Shown in pieces: positions 56,501 through 64,000 of a stretch of 64,000 nt of DNA; position 1 is the first letter of the stretch; every line of letters starts with the position of its first letter. Position numbers and translations under genes: made by a program. A model generated the notes under the pieces. It did not search any database and had not been told where the DNA came from. It was given only the letters and a program-made list of their open reading frames with translations. This DNA is from Exobasidium rhododendri (Eukaryota; Basidiomycota; Exobasidiomycetes; Exobasidiales; Exobasidiaceae), in contig CP110631.1 in the NCBI GenBank assembly GCA_026210745.1, forward strand, positions 1,178,001-1,242,000, written 5' to 3'.

Positions 56501-57941
56501 ACTGCGACTAGTTGTGGTGACGGAGCTGTTTACGTTCTCAGAGGCGGATACTGTTGAATTTGCTCGAGGATCGTAACGCTTTTCGTCTTCATCATCAAGA
56601 CCACCTCCTGTCAGATTGTTCGTCTTCACTGCTGCAGGAATTGGCGATTCTATCGGTGCCTCTCTGCCGTTGTTATTGGTCGTCCACAATTCTTGATTCG
56701 ACAGTATCCTTCCCAACGGACGCCGTACGCCTGCCGCTGGAGGTCGCATCGACTCGTTTCCCCCCTTCTCTTGCACATCGGTGAGCTTTGCTTGATTTTG
56801 TGACATTGGCGTCTTGCTACGTACTTGCTGCAGGAATGGGTTTTGGACGTTGCCTGGTGTGCGAGCTGGCCCTGGTGTCTGGCTGCCTCTCATCGGTGTC
56901 ACAGCTCCTGATCCAAAAGGATGATGTCGCTCTGAATCACCAGCGGTAGACACTTGTCGAGGCTGGATAGAAGACTGCTTTGCCTGTTTTCGAAAGAAGG
57001 AGAGAGAAGATTATACGGAGCAATAAGAACCAGCGAACTTCTTATGCATAGAGCGGCGTCGTAACTATACTCACTGCCAAATCGCCAATGATACTGATAG
57101 GAGTCATTGTGCCTGCCTTTCCAGACACCTTTGCTCCTGGCGCTCTTGTTCCTGATCCGTCGTCCTGATTATCCTTTGGAGACTGAGTCGACGTCATGCT
57201 CAACGACATAGAATTGTGAAAGGTTCTATTCGCAGATCCGCCTGACGAACTGCCGTGTCGACTCTTTGCTTCAAAAGCAGAAGAATTGGAGTTTGGCGAA
57301 GTTTGGGATGATAAAGTGGCAAAAGCTTGTGAAGGCGATAGGGAAGAAGTTGCAGAGCGACCATGATCAGAAGCGCCAGCGACTGGTAGCTGATCGAGGC
57401 CTGCTCTTGACACATCAGGTAGAGTGGTCGCTCTGTTTCCCCCGCTAGGACTACCTCTTACCGATTTCCCACTCATAGTCGTTGGTGATTTGATCAAGCC
57501 TACATGTGCACCCGAACCAGCACCGGAGATACTCCCATGAGCTGCCTCGCTCATAAGCAAAGACATGTTGACCTTTTTGCTCTGCTCAGTGAAGCTAGTT
57601 CGAGCGGACCTTGAACGTGGTGCAACTTCAGAGATGCAGATCGGTGATTCAGAGTCGGATAGGGCACCATCATCGTCATCTTCTATCGCTGTTTTCGTCT
57701 TCAAGAGAGCAGCTCTGGCTAATCGCTGCTCTAGCTCGTGAACGGACAAGACGTTTGCTGTCGCTTCATTCGATGGCGGTGAAGGTGGAGCGTCGACGAT
57801 CGTTGTAGGAATTTGCAATTGGCTCCCAGCTTGCTGACTTGGAATTCGATAATGCGTATTTTGACTCTCTTGCGGCCAGTCCTGGAAAGCCAAAGTGTCA
57901 GGGAGAAAGAGATGCACGAGGAGGAGACGATGTCCGGCCAT
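53561..57941 (-). CDS. Trehalose synthase complex regulatory subunit (Tsl1/Tps3 type)
   Basis: Exon 1 (57075-57941) and exon 2 (53561-56983) give 1429 residues. The N-terminus opens with RLLLVHLFLPDTLAF, matching the start of Tsl1/Tps3. A long disordered Ser-rich region follows. The GT20 glucosyltransferase-like domain keeps NDYHLLLVPQMVRERLP, VGRDKLDSIKG and SLREGMNLTSHEYV. The trehalose phosphatase-like domain has degenerate catalytic motifs: FDLEDTL in place of DYDGTL, and IGQDDMLL in place of GDDRTDEDM. Loss of these residues argues for the non-catalytic subunit over Tps2. A poly-Gly run (about 54524-54545) and a Gln-rich run lie in the second half. Neighbours are unrelated. Confidence 0.85.
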
Positions 57942-58760
57942 CCTTGGCTATCTTCCTTTCACCTTCCCCTCCTTCGAGAAGGCAGGAGAATGCTTTCCTC
58001 GCCGCAAAGGAAACCTGTTCCCTTCCAAGGCAAGTGTAGAGTGATTATGAGAAAGTAATCGTCGATTCTATAGTGGCGAGCGTCCAGCCCTGCCTGCTGA
58101 ATCGGACTCTTGTGAGAAGTAGTAAGGGTGGTGAGGGTTTGGGTGCAATGCAAGCCGCTACGCCTCAGGAACCTAGACGCTCCGAACGGGGTTCTAATGA
58201 ATAGCACCCTCGTTCGCACAGCCAAAGACCTTGTCTCGCACGGGTCCTCACCCCGTCTCCATAATAATTTCTCTGGTTCACACGCTTACCAGTCACACTA
58301 TAGCAGGTACGACACGAAGAGTATGAATGAAGTCTTTTTTCCCTCCTCAGTAGGATTGGAAGACGGTCTGATGCGATAGAGTTTTATTGATTGTACATTG
58401 ACGAAGAGTGGAAGGTGGGAAGGGATGCGGGATAGCGATAGGGATAGGGGAAAAGAGAACAAAGGATGAAGCGAGAAAGCTTGAGTCTCGAAAAGAAGGA
58501 AAAGGCTTCTTGAATCAGGCCGAATGAAGTCGGTGATGAGGTGTAGAGGTAGGAAGAGATAGAATGATTAGATGGAGGCCAGATTAGGAACCCTGTTCGA
58601 GTACCTCTCTTGCGCTGGCGTTTTTTTTCCTGGATTCAACTGAGAGTGAATAGTTCTATTTGAAGAAAAGGTGATGGTGAGGCTGAGGAATGCTTCTTGT
58701 CTGCTGATGGGGATCGGGAAGGCTGCGAGGATGAATGTCGAACACAAAACGATAGAAGAT
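57942..58760. other. Gene-free interval between trehalose gene and TBP gene
   Basis: About 820 bases hold the promoter of the minus-strand trehalose gene and the 3' end of TBP. Purine-rich sequence is prominent at 58400-58560. Short frames are not convincing. Confidence 0.45.
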
Positions 58761-59892
58761 CTACGGCTTTTTAAATTCGGACAAGACGGGAAGAATCAGA
58801 TTGAAAGCTTGGTAGATTTCTTCACGGACCTGTATTGGGAAAAGGAAGGTAGAGGCGTCAGAATCAGAAGCAAGCGTCATGATGAATCAACGACCATGCT
58901 CCCCCTCCTCACCTTTGCACCGGTGAGAACAATCTTGCCGGATACGAAGATCAGTAAGACGACCTTTGGTTTAACCATACGATAGATGAGACCGGGAAAC
59001 AACTAAAAATTTTCGCAGCAGGTAGAAAGGGCATCGAGTGTTAGTGGGCACACAGTCACCTTGTAGAGCGATCCGCACAGACTTACTTCCGGCTCATAGG
59101 AAGAATAGACACCATGGCTGTAGGCTAGACCTTCCAATCGAATGGGGAATCTGACGTCGCAGCTGTACGAAGGAAGGGAAGGGGGGTGTCAGCAAGAAGA
59201 GAGAATGATCGCACTTTCCATATTTTTTTTTCACTCACGATCCGACGATGTTTTGGATTTTGAATTCAGTGAAGCGAGCATCAAAGCCGAGCTTCTGAAT
59301 GATTCGGGCATACTTTCGACTGGCAAGACGAGAATCGTCTTCGCTTTTTGCTCCCGTCACCACCATCTTCCCACTGGCGAAAATCAAAGCAGTCGTTTTT
59401 GGCTCTCGAATACGCATGATTACGGCGGCAAACCGCTGCAAAAGAGAGAAGAAAGAGAAGCTTTTACTGTTCAGCACACAGTGCTAAAGAAAGGCACGAT
59501 GTAGCAGGGAGCAGTGAATAGGCACCTTTGGGTTGTACTCTGCATTGCGAGCATGAAGAGCGATGGTCTTCAAGTCCAGTCGAACTTCCAGATTCACTGT
59601 CGCTACGATGTTTCTGGTAAGGAGCAGGTAAGTCTGTAAGTCTCGATGCTGAGAACACTTGCGGCTCGTATCCTTCAAGCAATACTCACTGTAGTGTAGG
59701 GACTATGCCATGCATGGTGCTCAAATTCTGCTCCAGACTTGCCCCATTCTCCTTGCCAGGCATCAGCCCTCCTTTCGCCTCTTCTGGAGATAATCTGCCC
59801 GCGCCCTCATCTCCTCCACCACTCATAGACTTTGACGTGGCTGAAGACACCATCTTGCTCTGACCAGGCAAAAGAACACCATTGGAAGCCAT
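58761..59892 (-). CDS. SPT15: TATA-binding protein
   Basis: It is the core promoter recognition factor of all three RNA polymerases. Six exons on the minus strand (59690-59892, 59526-59613, 59239-59435, 59087-59162, 58913-59002, 58761-58829) give 240 residues. The two TBP repeats read cleanly: [39 protein letters not shown], then [35 protein letters not shown] and [18 protein letters not shown]. All four DNA-intercalating phenylalanine positions appear to be present. The N-terminal ~55 residues are Ser/Gly-rich and not conserved. The C-terminus is PVLSEFKKP. With five introns in 1.1 kb this is among the most intron-dense genes here. Confidence 0.96.
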
Positions 59893-60781
59893 GTCTGTGA
59901 TGCTGATAAGGTGGATGGGCAAGTGATAGGATTGGTACTACGAAGGGAAACTAAATTCCTCCGGAGATGCCCTTCCAAGGAAAAAGTCTCAAACAAGGAC
60001 ACTTATCCTGTTGCCTGACACAGAAGGGTGCTTTACTGCAGCTGGTCGACGAACGCTCAACCCGACTGTCTGTCAAAGACCAAGGAACGAACACGTATAG
60101 ACGCGAGTTGTCGGGGATCACAGTGACGAGGAGAAAAAGTCGAGGTGCGTAGTAGTAGCGAGTAGATGGTGGTAGAAAGTGAAGAAACGGCGCGTGGATT
60201 TCAATATGTAGCGCTGGGCGAGGTAGTGCTTTCCACGCATGCGTATTTGTATTCGCTCAGTACAAAAGTAAGTTTAGTGTTATTAAAATTGAGGCGCATC
60301 ATTTGCTCGCTCCCTCTTCTCTCTTCTTCCCCCTCTCCCTTCGGCGAGTCGATGCTCCCAAAGGCTGGCCAATATCATGCGAAATCAAAGGCACATGTGC
60401 GACCTCATGAGCGGAGGGAATTATGGCAAGCATTTGTGCGAGATATGCGAGGACTCCCTGTCATCGGAGAAGCCAGTGTCTCCAGTACCGTGTAGAGTAC
60501 TGTCTATTTCCCTGTCTAAATTGCTGTCTCGCGTACGGCTTGGAGTGCCGTCTTCGGTACTGCTGTGCCTTTGTCATTTTGACTCGCTTACGACGATGCT
60601 CTAAAGCAATGCAACTTTCACCACAAGGGTCACTGCATCAGATTCATAGTAAACTATATGAAGATGTCGTGGCAACACTAGCAAGCAAGAGAGGGTATGT
60701 GGGAGGGGAAGAGGGGGGGGGGACCGGGACACGGTTCCTAAGGGTACAGTATTGAATGTTTCTCTTTTCCAATCCGCTTCT
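59893..60781. other. Gene-free interval upstream of TBP
   Basis: About 890 bases hold the TBP promoter and the 3' flank of the kinase gene. A G run of ten or so lies at about 60710-60722. Reading frames on the plus strand at 60166-60755 have no recognisable features. Confidence 0.45.
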
Positions 60782-63700
60782 TCAGCCATGTATCGTACTC
60801 TGAGAGTTCCAGCTATCTCGAATGCTAGCCCTCAGGTCGTGTCGACTCGCGTCTTGGTGCTCTCTATGTTGATTCCTATCGTCTATAAGTTCCTCGTTCA
60901 TCGAATCGCTCTCATCATCCTCTGCCTCTATCGTTCTGGCCTCTTCAATCAAGTCAGCGACTCGATGATGCGATATAGGATTTGACAAGAATTCGCTCTG
61001 AATTGGCAAGGAAGGAAGGAAATCGTCAGCGGGAAAGACAGGAGAAGACGTGAAGCGAGAAGTGCTATCAACACTCACATGAGGCAGCATGGCCGCCGAT
61101 GGGCGGTTTCTGGGACTCATCTCACAACACCATGCCAAACATTGACGAAGAGCGTCTGAATATTGATGAGGATCACTGAGAGCAGGCAACCCTAATTTGG
61201 CTGTCAATGTTATGGCTCTGAGAGCAGGAAAATCGACTCGAGGTGGATCACCTTCCACCATCTCGTAGAGGACGACTCCTAAACTCCAAATGTCAGCCTT
61301 ATCATCATAATACTCCGCCTTGACCACTTCAGGTGCCATCCAGTAAGGTGTGCCGACTACGGTGTTCCTCTTCTGCTTTGGCTGATATTCAGTCGCATGG
61401 GTAAAGTCCGTTAACTTCGATAGGCCATCAAAGGTGAGAAGGACATTGTCACTTCGAATATCACGGTGCAGGATGCCCCTTTCGTGCAGATGAATCAACG
61501 CCAAAGTCCCGTCCAGCATGATTCTAGCCATGTGTTCTTCAGTGAAGTGCAGACCAGACGACTTGAGTCCGATCAAATCTGCCAAGGACATCGACATGAA
61601 CTCCTGCACGACCCAAACACCGCCATGTGATTGATTTGGACCGTGAGAAAGGAAGAGGTCGTAGAGGGTGACAATGTTTCTATGTTGGTGGACTTGCTTC
61701 CAAAGTTCAATCTCACCATCGAGCTTTTCCAGTCGAGTCAAATCTTCGTCACTGTCGTCATTTACCTTCTTCATCCGCACCACTTTGACTGCCACCTTGC
61801 CTTTCCCTTTGACCGAACGGACGTCACAGTCAACGGTGGGTATGGTAGAGTAGACGTTTCCTGACTCGCCTTCGCCTATCAAGACGAGATCCCCGAATAG
61901 CTTCGTTGGATTCTCATGTCGCAGTAAAGCTGACAAGTGTCGCACAGTGTCGGGGAAGTTGTCTCTAGCATCTTGCGCCATCGCTGAGGAGCCTTCGAGA
62001 ATACTCTTACTCGGTAGAGGTGGAACAGGAGGTACAGATTCACCGAACGCATGGAACTGACCTCCCATGTCGAGGGGCATCACATCATCTAAGTCTAGAC
62101 TCTGTCTTGCCCTGACCATCTCCGCAAAATTGAGACTGTGCTGTGAGCTCCTCGCATCGAATCCCATCGCTTCAGGGTCGACGTCACTTGAATAATGCAT
62201 TGAGATGGGGAACCGCTTTGCATCGGAACTGCTTCTTGACGTCGTCGTCGTCGTCGTCGTCCTGCCTGATCGATTTCGAGAGGAAGAGCGAGGTTGTCTG
62301 TTGCTTGGTCTCGTCAACGCAGCAGCTTCCAGCGCTTCCGTGTCAGCATCCGGCGGTCCTCTTTCGTCCTTCTGTTCGTCGCCCAAGCCATCAGCCTCCA
62401 TAGGCAAGCTCAGAATGGATGCCCGATTGACCGCTTCGTCATCAACGTCATCTCTCGCGTCGTCGACAATGGCAGATTGAGTAGGAGGAAGTGACCGAAC
62501 TCGCCAAGTCTGACCAGATGCTGCATCGTCACCTGTCAGCCCGCTTTCGGCTTCTCTTTCTCCGACTGGTGCTTTCCTCGACTGTGCCGCTTCCACTGAC
62601 GTCTCTTGCTTCCAGTGCTCTTGTTGCCAAGAGTGGTTGATTGGTGTGACAATCGCCGTTCGACTGGAGAGACTGGATTTGGTGTCAACGGTGCTGCTGC
62701 TGTCCTTCCTGCTGTTGCTACCCAAGCCAATTCTGTGCTCGTTGAACGCGTTTCGCAAAGGAGCAGGCAAGCCCTGAAGCAAGGCAGGCGAAGGAGATTG
62801 GTGCTTTTGCTGACTGGGCGACTGGCGTGTCAGGGCTAATAAAGGCGATAGTCGTGCGTGGGAAGAGGATGGCGAAATCGGTCTGGTACCTGCAAGACTA
62901 GGAGTAGAAGGACTGTTTGATGCAGAAGTGTAGTCATTTTTGAGCCAATCTTCAATAAAGTCAGCTGCTCCGTGTTGTTCTGGTTCGTCCAGTGAGGTCA
63001 TGACGGAAGAGTCGCCACTAGGCTCCTGCTCTTCGGTCAAAGAGGAAGCTTTTCCACTTGGGGAAGAAGAGCCGGACTTGGGGGATGCGCTTCTGTTTGC
63101 AAAAGCACTGTAAAGAGGTGATTGACCGGGAGTCAGACCTCTTTCCTCGACAGGAGAAGCAGACAGAGACGGTGAATTCAAGTTGCGTTCCAGGCTGATC
63201 AAGGGGTTGCTGGTGGTGATGGAAGTATCGCGCAATGGAGAAGTAGAGGTAGATTTCCTGTTCGTTGTACTCGAGACTGTGTAGAAACCATCTGCTCCTG
63301 GCATGATGAATTCAGGTGCAGTCTGACCAGGTGGGATCCTTACCAGCTTGGGAGGTAGAGGTGGAGCTTCGGGGCTGCGTTGAAACTCTTCTGCATTTCT
63401 GCCAGCAACACTAGAAGAAGGCGACATCGCGTCCACGACCGCGACGGGTGACTGCTTTGAGGCTACTTTGCCCTGACTTGAATCAGCTCGACGCAGTCCC
63501 AAAAAGGTGAGGGGAGCGGTGATGGGGCTGTTTTGAGCGCTAAACGAGCCATTCTCTTTTCGCAAGGAGGTCTGATGGGAAGCAACACCTTTAATGGTGT
63601 CCGAAATGCGACGAATCGGAGTCGACCCACTCGCTGACATACTTTTGCTCATGATATCGCTGCTCTTGTGACTCGGCTCATTTCCAGCAGATCCTCTTCG

Positions 63701-64000
63701 GAAGCCTTGGAGAGCGTATGGCGATAGGTTGTCTTCCGTGTTGAAGTGTTTTGCCGACGAGGGCGGGTATATTCGCGGCGTTGCTTTCCTACGTTCACGA
63801 AGTCCAAGTGGAATCTCAGAAGAGAGTGGAGCGTTCGTAGAGACCTTGCCTGCACCTGTAGCAGACGCACCCGAGGGCGAAGAGGGAACGCTACTTGTAG
63901 GAATGGGTGAGGAGGAGCTTGGAATGGTGGTATGGAAGGAGGAATTCGTGTCGCCCAGAGATGATCCAGAGGGTGAGATGTCCGCCCATACCGAGGGAGG
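60782..64000 (-). CDS. PAK/STE20-like protein kinase with altered catalytic motifs (5' end cut)
   Basis: The kinase domain fills roughly the last 330 residues, up to the stop at 60782. It has the glycine loop GEGESGNVY, the ATP lysine VAVKVV, GTPYWMAPEVV and ADIWSLGVVLYEMVEGDPP, all PAK/STE20-like. Two core motifs differ: the catalytic loop reads HRDIRSDN (61445-61468; usual HRDIKSDN) and DFG reads DFT (61400-61408). An 81-base in-frame intron is likely at 60998-61078; removing it restores AAMLPHSEFLSNP. The Ser/Pro-rich N-terminal part has no CRIB motif in view. The frame stays open to the window edge with no good start codon before 63652, so the true start probably lies beyond the edge. Confidence 0.85.
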   Translation of the reverse strand, partial: PPSVWADISPSGSSLGDTNSSFHTTIPSSSSPIPTSSVPSSPSGASATGAGKVSTNAPLSSEIPLGLRERRKATPRIYPPSSAKHFNTEDNLSPYALQGFRRGSAGNEPSHKSSDIMSKSMSASGSTPIRRISDTIKGVASHQTSLRKENGSFSAQNSPITAPLTFLGLRRADSSQGKVASKQSPVAVVDAMSPSSSVAGRNAEEFQRSPEAPPLPPKLVRIPPGQTAPEFIMPGADGFYTVSSTTNRKSTSTSPLRDTSITTSNPLISLERNLNSPSLSASPVEERGLTPGQSPLYSAFANRSASPKSGSSSPSGKASSLTEEQEPSGDSSVMTSLDEPEQHGAADFIEDWLKNDYTSASNSPSTPSLAGTRPISPSSSHARLSPLLALTRQSPSQQKHQSPSPALLQGLPAPLRNAFNEHRIGLGSNSRKDSSSTVDTKSSLSSRTAIVTPINHSWQQEHWKQETSVEAAQSRKAPVGEREAESGLTGDDAASGQTWRVRSLPPTQSAIVDDARDDVDDEAVNRASILSLPMEADGLGDEQKDERGPPDADTEALEAAALTRPSNRQPRSSSRNRSGRTTTTTTTSRSSSDAKRFPISMHYSSDVDPEAMGFDARSSQHSLNFAEMVRARQSLDLDDVMPLDMGGQFHAFGESVPPVPPLPSKSILEGSSAMAQDARDNFPDTVRHLSALLRHENPTKLFGDLVLIGEGESGNVYSTIPTVDCDVRSVKGKGKVAVKVVRMKKVNDDSDEDLTRLEKLDGEIELWKQVHQHRNIVTLYDLFLSHGPNQSHGGVWVVQEFMSMSLADLIGLKSSGLHFTEEHMARIMLDGTLALIHLHERGILHRDIRSDNVLLTFDGLSKLTDFTHATEYQPKQKRNTVVGTPYWMAPEVVKAEYYDDKADIWSLGVVLYEMVEGDPPRVDFPALRAITLTAKLGLPALSDPHQYSDALRQCLAWCCEMSPRNRPSAAMLPHVSVDSTSRFTSSPVFPADDFLPSLPIQSEFLSNPISHHRVADLIEEARTIEAEDDESDSMNEELIDDRNQHREHQDASRHDLRASIRDSWNSQSTIHG
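62236..62260 (-). repeat. CGT trinucleotide microsatellite in kinase gene
   Basis: Repeated CGT on the plus strand encodes a poly-threonine run on the minus strand, in the non-catalytic N-terminal part of the PAK-like kinase. Confidence 0.75.

Noticed and set aside
53561-56983. Catalytic trehalose-6-phosphate phosphatase Tps2
   Set aside because: Both phosphatase motifs are degenerate.
60166-60755. Plus-strand frames upstream of TBP
   Set aside because: Overlapping frames of similar length without recognisable domains, in a region expected to be promoter.

Overview
This window is nuclear DNA of a fungus, most likely a basidiomycete and perhaps an Ustilaginomycotina relative. The evidence is gene content and gene structure: short spliceosomal introns of about 55-110 bases with GTGAGT-type donors, a Taz1/Tbf1-type telomere protein, a fungal Munc13-like protein, and Fet3-type iron oxidation. 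No exact species can be named from sequence alone. About 25 protein genes lie on both strands. No rRNA or tRNA was recognised.

Left part (1-16 kb): the 3' portion of NAD+ synthetase (QNS1) is followed by a 710-bp internally deleted pogo/Fot1-type DNA transposon. Next comes a metal-handling pair, an NRAMP divalent-metal transporter and a Fet3-type ferroxidase. Two small secreted proteins flank a DHA1 drug:H+ antiporter. A peroxisomal enoyl-CoA isomerase ends this part.

Middle (16-32 kb): an HMCES/SRAP abasic-site protein, an unrecognised membrane protein, an FRG1-like protein and kynureninase. Behind kynureninase lies a decayed anion:cation symporter (ACS) transporter gene, then an intact ACS-family transporter. 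PEX6 and the mitochondrial ribosomal protein mS42/mS43 share a divergent promoter holding a TCACGTGA palindrome.

Right part (32-64 kb): a 1731-residue SHPRH/Irc20-type SNF2-RING protein is head-to-head with a TRF-like telomere protein. Then come an Hrp1-type RNA-binding protein, a Munc13-like protein, OST48/Wbp1 head-to-head with VPS26, a Kex2-processed GPI-type surface protein, a TSL1/TPS3-type trehalose complex subunit, TATA-binding protein, and a PAK-like kinase with altered catalytic motifs that runs off the right edge.

Most of the window is housekeeping. Shared themes are NAD+ synthesis (QNS1, kynureninase), peroxisomes (PEX6, PTS1-bearing isomerase) and metal uptake. Accessory character is concentrated at 2.9-3.6 kb, 10-14.3 kb and 22.3-24.5 kb. 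No clearly new multi-gene system was found. The best leads are the non-canonical PAK-like kinase, the telomere protein with a divergent telobox, the HMCES protein with an extra tail, the transposon relic that keeps only its DNA-binding domain, and the secreted-protein/transporter trio.
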